From: Dryobates pubescens
Lineage: Eukaryota > Chordata > Aves > Piciformes > Picidae
Direction of reading: 5' to 3'
Assembly: GCF_014839835.1 (NCBI RefSeq)
Contig: NC_071646.1
Span: 2,542,001 to 2,606,000 of the forward strand
Length of the DNA stretch: 64,000 nt
The notes beneath the pieces are model-generated. The model saw nothing but the letters and a program-made list of their open reading frames with translations. It did not search any database and was not told the origin of the DNA. The position numbers and the translations under genes were made by a program. Shown here in pieces: positions 35,601-43,557 of this stretch. Every line of letters starts with the position of its first letter. Positions within the stretch are counted from its first letter, which is position 1.

Positions 35601-38600
35601 CAAAGGCTCCACCAGCCCAGCACCTGCCTGGGGCCATGTGAGACCCCCTGCAGTGCCCACCCTGTGCCTAAGGACTGGCACCAGCTGGGGAGCCAAAGCT
35701 GCCCTTCCAGGGGGGTGTCTGTGTGCAGGCAATCTTGGCTTTGCTTTTCCTCCCTCTGAACCAAGAGGGAGGCTGTGCCATGCTGCTGATGTTCCTCTGT
35801 TGGGTTTGCTGCCCCAGCTTGGAGCTGCCTGCCAGACCCAAGCAGCAGTTGTGAGTGCTCCCTTGGGGGGAGTCACTTGAATGACTCTGGGGCTCCAGAG
35901 TCCCAGGTCTGCAGCTGCCTCAGCAGATTGCAGCCAGGCTTGGAGTGTGCCCTGTGCTTGATGCTCCTCATGAAAGAAATGCCATGGGTAGCCTGGGGCA
36001 AGCTGGGGCTTATTTACAGCTTGCTGCATCCTGGTCCCAGGTGCTGTGGGGCTGCCTGGCAAGGGATGAGCTCTGCTCCTGAAACTGCTTCCTCCCCATC
36101 CTCCCCCCCCCCAATCCTCTTTTGTCCTCTGGGAGGTTACAGTTTCTGTCCTGTGCTGGTCTCCATGCCACCATCCCTGCACACTCTCTGCTGCCTGCTT
36201 TGGAGCAAGCCCACATCCAGCGTGGGGTCAGCGCTCAGGGCTTCTGGAATGCCATCACAGCCTGCCCCCGGGCAGGGGATGAGCTGTGGAGAGGCAGCAG
36301 GGCAATGTGCTGGGCAGGTCTGCCCCTCTGAGCACACTCAGGGCACACAGGGACTGGTTTGCAGCAGCTCTGCACTTTGGGGTGCTGAGCCCTGGAGCTC
36401 AGCTCTCCTGGCTGGCTGGGAGGGATCCAGCAGGGATTTCACTTCGGGTTCTGGCTGGGTGAAGCTGCTGGAGGCTGCTCCTTGGGGAGCACCCTGGGGT
36501 TTGAAGGGGTGCCTGGCTGGGGGGGGCAGAGCCAGGAGCTGCCTTGAAAGAAGCAGGAAAATGCTTGGCAGGTGCAGGTGGCTGCTTCTGAAGGCAGCCT
36601 TTGGAGAGGATTTTCTTTGCCTGGGTTTGTACCTGGATGTCTTTAGTGCTCTGTGCCTCAGTGTCCCACTGACTGCTGGGTTTAGTCCTGAGGTCTGTGG
36701 TGACAGGCTGGACTTGATGGTCTTTGAGGTCTCTTCCAACCTTGGTGATTCTGTCTGGTTCTGTGTTTGTGTTCCTCCCCTCTGCCTGTCCCTGGTGTCC
36801 AGAGGTGGTCTGGGGCAGGGACATGCTGCACATGCAGCCTCTTGGCCCCAGGGACCGTCCTGTCCTGCATCACCACTGCTGCTGTGAGCCCAGGGTCTCC
36901 TGGTCCTCCAGGAGAGCAGAGCTGAGGAGATGCAGCCTGACCCAGTCCCTCAGGCAGCTAAAAGCTGTCCCTTCTGATTTCAGAATGTAACACAGAGGGC
37001 AGAAGAAGAAAAACCTGAGCCTCCAACCCTCCAGGAGATCAAAGAGAAGATTGACAAATACAACACAAAAGTGACCAACTGCCTGCTGATGAAGCTGGTA
37101 GGTGCTGGGCCACATCCCCCCAGGTCACAGGGAGGTTGGTGCTGGGAAATGAGGCAGCCTGGAGGAAGCTGTCTCCACCAAGAGGCCCTTGGAGGTGGCT
37201 GTTGATGTTTCTTGTCTTCCTCACCCCATCTGCTTCTTCCCCTGCTTTGGGTTTCCTTAGTGCTAGGCACTGGCAGTGGAGCTCAGCCTTCCCTCTCCCC
37301 ATCCTTCCTCCTGTGTGGGATCACTGGGACAGGAATCTGTGCCCAGTCTGTGCTGTGAATGAGCTGCCACAAGCAGAGGAGCCCACGTTGTGCTGGTGGG
37401 CATGAGTCACAGGGGAAGTGGGGCTGTGAGGCTGCCCTGCAGCAGCTGGCACAAGGGTGGATGTGGAAGCCCCAGGGTGGTTTTGGAAGCCCAAAGCCTT
37501 TCCAGAGATACTTGCCTCCTCCCCACTGCCAGGCTTGCTTAAGCAGAGGTCTCAGGGGGGTGTGGTTGGGAGGTGCTGCTGCACATGAGGGAGAGACCTT
37601 CCCTCCTGGGGAGGTTTCAAAGCCTCACTTCGAGGCAACTACAATTTCCATGCCGTGGTTTCCACAGCTGAGGTGCAGCAGGGCTGGTTTTAAGTAGGCC
37701 AAGCTCAGCCAGACATGAGGGAGGGATGAGTCAGCCCCAAGTGGAAGGAGCAGGAGAAGCTCAGTAAGGACTAACCCCAAACTGCTGCTGACTTTTTGCA
37801 TCATTAACAAGAAAGCCTCCAAGCCCACTGAGAGTGGAAAGTCCTGCAGTCACCCCCCAGGCTGCCATGCTGTGAGACCACAAAGAATGGAATGGGAATG
37901 GAATAGGAATGGGAATGGAATAGAATAGAATAGACCAGGTTGGGAAAGACCTTTGAGATCATCAGTCCAACCTCTCACTCACCACCATCTAAATCAACTA
38001 AACCATGGCACCAAGGGCCTCATCCAGGCTCTTCCTAAACACTTCCAGGGATGGGGACTCCACCACCTCCCTGGGCAGCACATTCCAAAGACCAAGCTCT
38101 CTTGCTGGGAAGAACTTTCTCCTCACCTCCAGCCTAAACCTCCCCTGGCACAGCTCGAGACTGTGTCCTCTTGTTCTGGTGCTGCTTGCCTGGGAGAAGA
38201 GCCCAACCCCCACCTGGCTCCATCCTCCCTTCAGGGAGTTGGAGAGAGCAAGAAGGTCTCCCCTGAGCCTCCTCTTCTGCAGGCTAAGCAACCCCAGCTC
38301 CCTCAGCCTCTCCTCCCAGGGCTGTGCTCCAGACCCCTCCCCAGCCTTGTTGCCCTTCTCTGGACACCTTCAAGTCTCTCAATGTCCTTCTCGAACTGAG
38401 GAGCCCAGAACTGGACACAGGACTCAAGGTGTGGCCTAACCAGCGCTGAGCACAGGGGCAGGCTCCTCAGAGAGGTGGGGAAAGGACTGGGAAGCCTCCC
38501 TGGAGCCTGACCCCCCCTCTCCTCTGCTGCAGAACGAGGATGGGACCTACACAGGCTTCATTAAAGTGCACTTGAAGCTGCGGCGCCCTGTGACGGTGCC

Positions 38601-41087
38601 GGCAGGGATCCGGCCGCAGTCCATCTACGATGCCCTCAAGGAGGTGAACCTGGCTGACATGACAGCCAAGAGGACCTCCTTCTACCTGCCCCTGGATGCC
38701 ATCAAGCAGCTCCACATCAGCAGCACCACCACGGTGAGCGAGGTGATCCAGGGGCTGCTGAAGAAGTTCATGGTGGTGGACAACCCCCAGAAGTTTGCAC
38801 TGTTCAAGGAGGTGCGGCAGGATGGCCAAGGTGAGCTGCTGGGCCAGGGCTGCTCCAGCTCCCCTGCTGCCCACCTTTGCCTTGCAGGGCTCAGGGGAGG
38901 CTCAGGAGGCGGTTTCAGAGGGGTAAATGGCCAGAGCTCCACAGGAGGGGATGCAGCTTGGTGATAGAATGGTAAGGGTTGGAAGGGGCCTCTGGTGAGC
39001 ATCCAGTCCAGGACCTCTGCCAAAGCAGGACCACCCAGGGCAGGTCAGAGCTTCACAGGAGGGGATGCTGCTTGGTTATAGAATGGTAAGGGTTGGAAGG
39101 GACCTCTGGTGAGCATCCAGTCCAGGACCTCTGATGAGCATCCAGTCCAACCCCTCTGCCAAGGCAGGATCACCCAGGGCAGGTCAGAGCTCCACAGGAG
39201 GGGATGCTGCTTGGTTATAGAATGGTAAGGGTTGGAAGGGACCTCTGGTGAGCATCCAGTCCAGGACCTGTGATGAGCATCCAGTCCAACCCCTCTGCCA
39301 AAGCAGGATCACTCAGGGCAGGTCAGAGCTCCACAGGAGGGGATGCTGCTTGGTTACAGAATGGTAAGGGCTGGAAGGGACCTCTGATGAGCATCCAGTC
39401 CCAACCCCTCTGCCAAGGCAGGATCACCCAGGGCAGGTCAGAGCTCCACAGGAGGGGATGCTGCTTGGTGATAGGATGGTAAGGGTTGGAAAGGACCTCT
39501 GATGAGCATCCAGTCCAACTACTCTGCCAAAGCAGGACCACCCAGGGCAGGTCACACAGGAATGCATCCAAGCAGCTCTTGAAAGCCTCCAGAGCAGGAG
39601 GCTCCACAGCCTCTCTGGGCAGCCTGCTCCAGGGCTCCAGCAGCCTCCCAGCCTGGGCAATGTGTAGCTGTCAGAAGGGGTTCGAAGCCGCCCAAGCCCC
39701 TCCAGAGGTTGCTGTGGATCTGTGTCAGATGCTCAGCTGCTCCCACGATGATCCTGAGCAGCATTTGCATGCTCCAGGTGATTTCACTGAGCTTCCCTCT
39801 GCCCTGGCAGCCAAGGGCTGAGCCTTGCTGTCTGTGTCCTCTTGCAGTGCTCTTCCAGAAGCTCCCTCTCACCGAGTGCCCTCTGTACCTCCGGCTGCTG
39901 GCTGGCCCCGACACCAACCTGCTCAGCTTCGTGCTGAAGGAGAATGAAACAGGGGAAGTTGAGGTATGTTGGGGACTGCTTCCTTTCCTTCCCACACAAA
40001 GGTTTGTGGAGCCAGGGGGCAGAGCTGGGAGGTGTGCAGCAGAGGCTGGAGGTGGTGCCACACAAGCAGAGGCTGTTGCCCTCTGGAGGGGCTAAGAGCA
40101 TCCAATCCAACCATCACCCCAGCACCACCGTGGCCACTAAAGCCTGTCCCAAAGTGCCATGGCCACAGGTTTCTTGGACACCTCCAGGGATGGGGACTCC
40201 ACCACCTCCCTGGGCAGCCTGCTCCAATCCCTGACCACTCTTGCAGTCAAGAAATCTCTCCTGATGTCCAACCTAAACCTCCCCTGGTGCAGCTTGAGGC
40301 CATTTCCTCTCCTATCACTTGTTCTATTTCAGTTCCTGTGTCCCCCCCCCTGCAGTGGGAGCTTCAGTTCATGGAATCCCAGAACCATTGTGGTTGGAAA
40401 AGACCTTGAAGCTCATTGAATCACAGACTGCATTGGGTTGAAGGGACCCTCAGAGTCCAACCCCCACCCCCCTGCAGTGAGCAGGGACACCTCCAACTAG
40501 ATCAAGTTGCTCAGGGCCCCCACCAAGTTTGACCTTCAGTGTCTGCAGGGAGGAGAGTCCAACCCTTCTCTGACTCTTCCAAGCCTGGTGTCCCTCAGGC
40601 AGCACATCTCTGGGTCCATCAAGATGATTTCTATTCAGTCTAAAGCCTCAGGGGCTCAGGACTAGGATGATTCTTGATGCTGTTGGCCATTGTCCCCATC
40701 TCTCTCCCAACACCAAACCATTCAGCCAGGGTGTTTCAGTAGCTGTCCTGTTCCCTAAAGGCACAGCCTAAAGCTGTCACAATGGCTCTGGGAGGTGAAG
40801 CCACCTGGAGAGCAGATGAGTGTTTAAATGCTTTTCATTCTTACTGTTCCTCTCCAGATTGGGGGGGGGGACAGAGCAGCAGCCAGGTGAAGGGTGTGTG
40901 CTTTGCCTCCCCTCTCTTTCTGCTCTTCCTGCAGTGGGATGCATTCTCCATCCCTGAGCTACAGAACTTCCTGATGATCCTGGACAAAGAAGAGAAGGAC
41001 AAAATCCAGCAGGTGCAGAAGAAGTATGAGAAGTTTAAACAGAGACTGCAACAGACCTTGAAAGAAGCTGGAGGCAAGCCTGGATAA
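8304..41087 (+). CDS. RASSF5: RASSF5 (NORE1/RAPL), Ras association domain protein, complete long isoform
   Basis: RASSF5 binds GTP-loaded Ras and Rap1 and passes the signal to MST1/2 kinases through its SARAH helix; it controls lymphocyte adhesion and growth arrest. Coding exons are 8304-8646, 20831-20949, 36984-37097, 38533-38830, 39848-39963 and 40935-41087. All have AG/GT borders and agreeing phases, for 380 residues (human long form 418). The C1 zinc finger spans residues 87-132 with every ligand present: H87, CDLC 99-102, C113 and C116, H121, HQEC to C124, C132. The Ras association domain begins near residue 194 ([20 protein letters not shown]) and the SARAH domain lies at about 328-375 ([20 protein letters not shown]). 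The start at 8304 is the first in-frame ATG after the CpG-rich leader; ATGs at 8364 and 8406 are alternatives. The N-terminus is shorter and less conserved than in mammals. Confidence 0.96.
8655..9008. repeat. 45-bp C-rich minisatellite at the start of RASSF5 intron 1
   Basis: About eight units of CTGCGCTGCTGTCCTGCGCT plus TCTCTGTCCCCTGCCCGCACC. The first unit begins less than 10 bases after the exon 1A donor. One copy is shortened. The 45-base period is a multiple of three and creates long false frames on both strands. Confidence 0.95.
9010..10700. other. RASSF5 intron 1, unique part
   Basis: Decayed copies of the 45-bp unit persist to about 9,250; the rest is unique, and I see no gene in it. 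Confidence 0.6.
10705..10850 (+). mobile_element. CR1 LINE, internal fragment
   Basis: GTTCAGTTTTGGGGGCCTCA to TTGAGGCTGGAGAAGAGGAG. The 3' end is absent. Confidence 0.8.
11650..11990. repeat. About 21-bp repeat (GGCATGGGATGGCCATAAAG), split by a CR1 copy
   Basis: Imperfect units lie at 11660-11736 and 11905-11990 on both sides of a minus-strand CR1 copy, so the repeat is older than, or grew around, the insertion. Confidence 0.8.
11737..11905 (-). mobile_element. CR1 LINE 3' end inserted in the 21-bp repeat
   Basis: CATAGAATCAATAAGGTTGG to TTCCCTGGGCAGCACATTC. ATTCATA occurs at both borders and may be a short target duplication. Confidence 0.88.
13105..13218 (+). mobile_element. CR1 LINE, 3' terminal fragment
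   Basis: The part from GGTGTTGGGTTGATGGTTGG to AATGATGCTGTGATTTT is typical of CR1 3' ends; the 5' border is unclear. Confidence 0.7.
13219..13734. other. RASSF5 intron 1, unique part
   Basis: Nothing recognised before the 24-bp minisatellite. Confidence 0.5.
13735..14225. repeat. 24-bp minisatellite (CTGCCTGTCCCTGCCCGGGC)n
   Basis: About 20 units in RASSF5 intron 1. A few units are shortened to the form with CAGCTGCC. All three plus frames stay open through it, which has no coding meaning. Confidence 0.95.
14573..14830 (-). other. Candidate antisense small ORF, 85 residues (unproven)
   Basis: On the minus strand a frame starts [20 protein letters not shown] in a favourable start context (G at -3, G at +4). 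It runs without break to [19 protein letters not shown] and a TAG. It sits within the same CpG-bearing, repeat-free block as the plus-strand candidate exon. I do not recognise the sequence. It could be a chance frame in GC-rich DNA. Confidence 0.15.
14753..14906 (+). other. Candidate extra first exon inside RASSF5 intron 1 (unproven)
   Basis: An open frame starts [20 protein letters not shown] and continues [20 protein letters not shown], ending at a GT donor (AGAG|GTAGGG). It has 51 codons plus one base, the same phase as exon 1A, so it could splice to 20831. It lies in a repeat-free patch richer in CpG than its surroundings. The piece is strongly basic. I know of no RASSF5 isoform with this start, and the opposite strand has an equally open frame (14573-14830), so coding status is open. 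Confidence 0.25.
14940..15267 (+). mobile_element. CR1 LINE, 3' part
   Basis: CCTGAAAGGTGGTTGTAGCC to the tail TTGGTGATTCTGTGAAG. It directly follows the CpG-bearing unique block. Confidence 0.9.
15485..16125 (+). mobile_element. CR1 LINE, 3' part, longer
   Basis: It includes the end of the reverse transcriptase region (CATCTGGAGCACTGGGGCCA) and ends GAGGTCCCTTCCAACCTCC. Same subfamily as the pieces near 5,765 and 45,175. Confidence 0.88.
16126..16984. other. RASSF5 intron 1, unique part
   Basis: No gene, RNA or repeat recognised. Confidence 0.5.
16985..17438. repeat. Pyrimidine tract minisatellite (CTTTCCCCCCTCTCCTCT type)
   Basis: Unbroken C/T run of about 450 bases with units near 30-36 bases built from TTTCTTTCTCCTT, CCCCCCTCT and CCTCTCCTCT. 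The strand asymmetry is complete, so triplex-forming structure is possible. Confidence 0.95.
17439..17749. other. RASSF5 intron 1, unique part
   Basis: Nothing recognised between the pyrimidine tract and the CR1 copy. Confidence 0.5.
17750..18250 (-). mobile_element. CR1 LINE, 3' part
   Basis: CATAGAATCACAGAGTTGTT at the 3' end, on to GACCTTCTCCAGCCTCTCAG. It forms an inverted pair with the plus copy at 18,295. Confidence 0.92.
18295..18640 (+). mobile_element. CR1 LINE, 3' part
   Basis: ACAACTCCCTGAAGGGAGGT to the tail ATTCCATTCCATTCTATGG. Confidence 0.92.
18641..19269. other. RASSF5 intron 1, unique part
   Basis: Contains a short C run near 18,720 and an A/G-rich stretch near 19,110; nothing else seen. 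Confidence 0.5.
19270..19960 (+). mobile_element. CR1 LINE, long 3' part
   Basis: It begins in the reverse transcriptase C-terminal region (GGCCAAGGGCATCCTGGGGT) and ends GAGGTTCTGTGACTCTG. Confidence 0.9.
19961..20239. other. RASSF5 intron 1, with short direct repeat
   Basis: GGCAGCAGGGCGCTGGATGC occurs twice in tandem at about 20,063-20,105. No gene seen. Confidence 0.5.
20240..20425 (+). mobile_element. CR1 LINE, 3' end
   Basis: TGCCCAGGGAGGTGGTGGAG to CCTTAGTGATTCTGTGATG. Confidence 0.9.
20426..20830. other. RASSF5 intron 1 end
   Basis: Unique sequence up to the acceptor CCCCTGCAG at 20,830. Confidence 0.6.
20998..21140 (-). mobile_element. CR1 LINE, internal fragment
   Basis: Reverse text AGCAAGTCCCTGTCCTTCGT and GAGCCCAGAACTGGGCACAG. 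It begins about 50 bases after the donor of RASSF5 exon 2. Confidence 0.65.
21150..21282 (+). mobile_element. CR1 LINE, 3' end
   Basis: GGGTGTTCAAGAACAGCCTG to TGGTTGATTCTGGGATGG, continuing into the GATTCTGGGATT repeat. Confidence 0.85.
21283..21775. repeat. 10-12-bp repeat (GATTCTGGGATTGGTTCTGG), grown from a CR1 tail
   Basis: About 490 bases of GGTTCTGGGATT and GATTCTGGGATG variants directly follow the 3' end of a plus-strand CR1 piece, whose normal tail is GATTCTGTGATTC. Higher-order copies of about 240 bases are visible (21283-21520 against 21520-21730). Confidence 0.9.
21776..22299. other. RASSF5 intron 2, unique part
   Basis: Nothing recognised. Confidence 0.5.
22300..22505 (+). mobile_element. 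CR1 LINE, 3' part
   Basis: CAGGGTGAAGGTGGTGAGAC to TCTAACCTAAGCCATTCTC; a partial second copy of its GTGTCCCTGCCCATGGCAGG segment lies at 22,525-22,575. Confidence 0.88.
22690..22890 (-). mobile_element. CR1 LINE, 3' end
   Basis: CATAGAATCGTAGAATCAAC to CCAATGGCCAACAACTC; head to head with the next copy. Confidence 0.9.
22891..22998 (+). mobile_element. CR1 LINE, 3' terminal fragment
   Basis: GGTCCCTGCTGACTGCAGAG to the classical tail ATTCTATGATTCTATGAC. Confidence 0.9.
23020..23415 (-). mobile_element. CR1 LINE, 3' part
   Basis: GATAGAATAGACCAGGTTAG to CAGCCTCTCCTCCCAGGGCT. Confidence 0.92.
23416..23490 (+). mobile_element. CR1 LINE, 3' terminal fragment
   Basis: GGTTGGCCTAGATGCCCTTT to TTCTGTGACTCTGTGATC. 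Confidence 0.8.
23491..24704. other. RASSF5 intron 2, unique part
   Basis: No gene recognised. A (GCT)n run of five units lies at about 24,362-24,376. Confidence 0.5.
24705..24950 (-). mobile_element. CR1 LINE fragments (two minus pieces)
   Basis: 24705-24840 holds CAGTCAGCAGGGACATCTGC; 24880-24950 holds TAGAACCACAGAAGGCTTTG, a CR1 3' terminus. They are probably two insertions. Confidence 0.75.
24951..25499. other. Sequence before the RAPL promoter
   Basis: Unique, low in CpG; nothing recognised. Confidence 0.5.
25500..26180 (+). promoter_or_regulatory. Promoter and 5' leader of the RASSF5 RAPL isoform
   Basis: This is moderately CpG-rich, repeat-free sequence before exon 1C. The leader carries an upstream frame beginning at ATG 26000 (second ATG at 26027) and ending at 26086, 20 bases inside the main coding frame and out of frame with it. 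Such overlapping upstream frames usually lower translation of the main product. Confidence 0.55.
26067..26168 (+). CDS. RASSF5: RASSF5 alternative first exon 1C (RAPL isoform)
   Basis: Second promoter product of RASSF5. The exon encodes [20 protein letters not shown] followed by [14 protein letters not shown]. It is nearly identical to the start of human RAPL ([23 protein letters not shown]...). It ends with AAG|GTAACA in phase 0 and so joins the exon at 36984, giving 260 residues (human 265) without the C1 finger. RAPL is the lymphoid Rap1 effector needed for integrin activation. The human initiator methionine lies six codons further upstream; here that codon is CTG (26049), so I take the next ATG at 26067. 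An upstream reading frame from 26000 (second ATG at 26027) to 26086 overlaps this start. Confidence 0.93.
26240..28010. repeat. 45-bp G-rich minisatellite behind RASSF5 exon 1C
   Basis: About 39 units. The first block (to about 27,090) has the form GCTCGGAGCTAGGGGAGATG; the second (from about 27,105) reads GCTGCAGCTAGGGGAGGTGT with changed flanks. It starts about 75 bases after the exon 1C donor. The sense strand carries GGGGGG and GGGG runs in every unit, so G-quadruplex structure is likely in DNA and RNA. The open frames of up to 330 codons are repeat artefacts. Confidence 0.95.
28011..28689. other. RASSF5 intron between two minisatellites
   Basis: Unique sequence, nothing recognised. Confidence 0.5.
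28690..29712. repeat. 59-bp minisatellite, about 17 copies
   Basis: Units start CTCTTGATCCCTGCTCTGCC and contain CACCCCCTGAGCTGG; starts at 28734 and 28793 give the 59-base period. Two subtypes (AATCCCCAGC and CAGCCCCAGC) are mixed. Because 59 is not a multiple of three, the 431-codon minus frame cycles through all three readings of the unit and has no coding meaning. Confidence 0.95.
29713..30869. other. RASSF5 intron, unique part
   Basis: No gene recognised; frames here are not supported by splice sites or homology. Confidence 0.5.
30870..31042 (+). mobile_element. CR1 LINE, 3' end
   Basis: GAGGTTGTGGATGTCCCCTC to the tail CCTTCTGTGATTCTATG. Confidence 0.9.
31043..33774. other. RASSF5 intron, longest repeat-poor stretch
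   Basis: 2.7 kb with almost no CR1, which is unusual for this window. A short repeat of GGGGGTTGGGGGCTTT lies at about 32,628-32,670. No coding match seen. Confidence 0.5.
33775..33848 (+). mobile_element. CR1 LINE, 3' terminal fragment
   Basis: GGGCTTTTCCAACCCCAGTG with a GACTCTGTGAGTC tail, followed at once by an inverted copy. Confidence 0.75.
33849..34035 (-). mobile_element. CR1 LINE, 3' end
   Basis: AATCATAGAATCACAGAACT to CCACCTCCCTGTGCCAGAGT. Confidence 0.9.
34036..34469. other. RASSF5 intron, unique part
   Basis: Nothing recognised. Confidence 0.5.
34470..34615 (-). mobile_element. CR1 LINE, internally deleted copy
   Basis: It has the 3' terminus CACAGCATCACCGAGGCTGG joined directly to the upstream segment CTTTGTGGCCTCCTCTGGAC, so the middle is missing. 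Confidence 0.75.
34620..34902 (+). mobile_element. CR1 LINE, interrupted at its 3' side
   Basis: GGCTGAGAGAGTTGGGGTTC to TGTGGCTGCCTCAGCCCTGG, where a minus-strand CR1 takes over. Confidence 0.85.
34903..35345 (-). mobile_element. CR1 LINE, 3' part
   Basis: GATCATAGAATCACCAAGGT to CCTTCTCTGGACACCTTCC. Confidence 0.92.
35435..35590 (+). mobile_element. CR1 LINE, 3' end
   Basis: CAGGGAGGTGATGGAGTCCT to CCTTTTCCAACCAAAGCAAT. It may be the 3' half of the copy interrupted at 34,902. Confidence 0.85.
35591..36689. other. RASSF5 intron, unique part
   Basis: Nothing recognised. Confidence 0.5.
36690..36765 (+). mobile_element. CR1 LINE, 3' terminal fragment
   Basis: GACAGGCTGGACTTGATGGT to CCTTGGTGATTCTGTCTGG, 220 bases before a RASSF5 exon. 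Confidence 0.85.
37098..37864. other. RASSF5 intron 3, unique part
   Basis: Nothing recognised after the donor at 37,098. Confidence 0.5.
37865..37935. repeat. (GGAAT)n and GAATA simple repeat
   Basis: GAATGGGAATGGAATAGAAT units run straight into the 3' end of a minus-strand CR1 copy and look derived from its (ATTCTATG) tail. Confidence 0.8.
37920..38455 (-). mobile_element. CR1 LINE, long 3' part
   Basis: GAATAGACCAGGTTGGGAAA to GTGTGGCCTAACCAGCGCTG, ending about 75 bases before the RA-domain exon of RASSF5. Confidence 0.93.
38935..39650 (-). mobile_element. CR1 LINE whose 3' end is tandemly amplified
   Basis: About five copies of a 90-130-base block (TAGAATGGTAAGGGTTGGAA through CACAGGAGGGGATGCTGCTT) precede the rest of the element (CACACAGGAATGCATCCAAG to CTGCTCCAGGGCTCCAGCAG). 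Confidence 0.85.
40090..40345 (-). mobile_element. CR1 LINE, 3' part
   Basis: GAGCATCCAATCCAACCATC to CAGCTTGAGGCCATTTCCTC, about 130 bases after a RASSF5 donor. Confidence 0.88.
40376..40660 (-). mobile_element. CR1 LINE, two overlapping 3' ends
   Basis: GGAATCCCAGAACCATTGTG is a short 3' terminus followed by a second one (AATCACAGACTGCATTGGGT) with body to about 40,660. Confidence 0.8.
40661..40934. other. RASSF5 last intron end
   Basis: Unique, with a G run near 40,861; it ends with the acceptor TTCCTGCAG. Confidence 0.6.
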
Positions 41088-43557
41088 CCTCTGGGAGGCC
41101 CTGGGCAGCAGACTAAGCTAGAAACTGGTTTTAAAATGAAAAGACACTTCTCAGGACACCTCATAGAAGTCCCTCTCCCTCCTCATCCTTCCATTAAGGA
41201 CTGGCTCACAGCACCCCCCCAGTGACCATACTGCATTTTCTTCTTCTTCTTCTTCTTCTGAAACCTCTTAACCCAGGCCAGGAGCCAGCCCAAGATCAGG
41301 AAGCCTGGGTCAAACCATGCCTGCCAACAGGCCCAAGGCAGCTGCTGGGTCACCTTCCCACTCCACCATCAGATGGAGAAGCTCCATGGAAAAGGCTTTG
41401 TGTGGCAGGCCACAAGAACCTCTCCTGGCTGAGGCTGTGAGCAGGATGCCACTTGCTGTTCACAGCCCTCCCAGCAGCCTGCCTGACCTGGTTTCGAGGT
41501 GCTGGGAGCCTTCCTGCTGCTTGTTGCTGCAGCAGGGCACAGGAAGCCACACACCAGCCGGAGGAGGTGGCTGCACCAAGCCACCTGGGCACTGCAGCTG
41601 TGCCCAGTGCTGGATGGACTTTGGGCAGGGCTTAAGTAGCCAGGGAAAGGTGAAGCTAATGACCCCAAGGCAGCTGCAACACCCAAAGCAGTCTTAGTTA
41701 GGTGTCATGGAGGTGTGGTAGGAGTCATTCCAGGAGAAGTCCTCAGTTTTGGTTCTGTCTAACTTTCAGTTTTGCAGACAGGTGTGAGTTAAAGCCAACC
41801 CCCCCCTCTGATGCTGAGCTTGGTGTCAGCCAGTGTCTGACCAGCTTGGTTTGATTTCCTCTGCAGGCACTGGGACCTTGTGTTTCCAAGAGATTCTGGT
41901 TGCAAAGAGTGAAGCTGATGGTGGGGGGCATAGGCTGCTGGCTCCACACTGAGCATTTAGCAATAGCTACCCAAGAGGCTAACCCAGGGAACACTCAACA
42001 GCCCTTCCACAAACCAGGCTGGCTTTAGCTCTGGACAGATCTGGCACTGAGGCAGAGGAGCTCCAGCCAGGGCCAGGCTGTGGGAGGTGGCACCAAGAGC
42101 ACAGGCTGCCTGTGTGGGGAGGGATGAGGGAGGCAACCATCAGCCTCAGGTGCCTTTAGATGCCACCTCTCCCCCGTGCTGTGCTCCCTCCCTGTGCTGC
42201 CCTCCAGCCTCTCCCTCCCTGTGCCACTCTGTGTTCTGCTGCCCTCCCTCCTCACTCTCAATGGGTGCTCTGCCTGCATGTCCAGGAAGGTTTTGCTCTC
42301 TGTGTGGAGCTGGGAGAGGACAGCAAATATCTTTCTCTCCCCTCCCTCAGGGCTCTCACCACCTCCAGTGCACACACACTGGGCAGCCTTCAGGGAAACC
42401 CTCCAGCTGGAGCATCCCTTACTGCCCCAGCTCCCACCAGAGGCCCTGGTCTGGCTGCTGCTCCAGGGGAGCCCTGCTGGGAGAGGCTGCTCCCCACCTG
42501 TGAGCGCTTGGTGCCGAGCACCCTGCACACAGCCAGGCTCAGCCTCCCCTCTCTTTCCACAGGACACCCCAAAAAGCATCAGGAGAAACCAGAACCAGGT
42601 CCAGGGGGAGCAAGTGGAAGGGTTTCATTGTTGGCTTGATGGACAAGAGGCCCTCTGGGCAGGGGGGGGGTGCTTGCTGGAAGCTGCTCTGATCCCACTT
42701 GCTGTGTCCAGCGGGAAGGGAGGCAGCAGGCTGCTGGGGAGCAGCCACCACCACGTAAGAAGAGTCTAAAATTTACCTCAGTGCCTTTGGATTCTGTTTG
42801 TTTTAGTTGAATTTTCCTGAAGTGTGAGAAGTTTGCAGCTGGGCTGTGGGGGAAGCTGGAAGGGGCTTTAGTCAGGAGGCTTCCTCAGCCCTGGAGCTGC
42901 TGTGGCGGTGAGGATGCTTCTGGGGGCAGAGAGGGAGAGGGAAATGTTCTGATTGTTTCTCGAAGGTTGACTGCTGGGGGGTGGGGAGGGGGTGTTGGTT
43001 CTTTTCTTTTCACTTGGGGGGTGTGTTTGTTGCTGATGGGAAGAGAGGAAGTGCAGCACTCCAAGCCCCCTGGCTGTGCACCGCTGCCGCCTTCTGCGAG
43101 CTTCAGCCCAGCTGCTGCTTCGCTGGGCAGTGGGTTTGCTAAGCGCGGGAGGGCTCTGCCCTCCGGCACACGGTGGGGCAGGAAGGGCCTCACTCCTGTA
43201 CTGTACTTGACACCCGGCTGCCCTTTCCCAGGGCGGCAGCAGCCCCAGCAGGGCAGCGCTTTCCGAGCCCCGGGGCTGCCTCGTCCCTCTGCAGGGCTGC
43301 CAACGACTGCGCCGGGGAAGTGATTTGTGTGCTGGGATCACATTTCTCTTGGGCTGTTAACTAACTTCTGCTCAGTCAAGAGGAAGAAGACTGTTAAAAA
43401 CCAAAACACCCCCCAAAAACCACCCCAACACAACTGCCATGGGCTCTGAGAAGATGCTTGCTTTGAAAGCCTTCATCTTGCTGGCTACAAGCTGCAAGGC
43501 TTCATTTTCTCTCTGTTGCTGAGTTGTTGGGGGCTTTAGTCACTGATTTGTTGGTGG
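41088..43557 (+). other. RASSF5 3' UTR or flank
   Basis: Free of CR1. A patch at 43,070-43,330 has many CpGs (for example AAGCGCGGGAGG and TGCGCCGGGG) and may be regulatory. No coding match. Confidence 0.5.
41239..41260. repeat. Short (TTC)n tract
   Basis: Seven TTC units about 150 bases after the RASSF5 stop. Confidence 0.85.
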
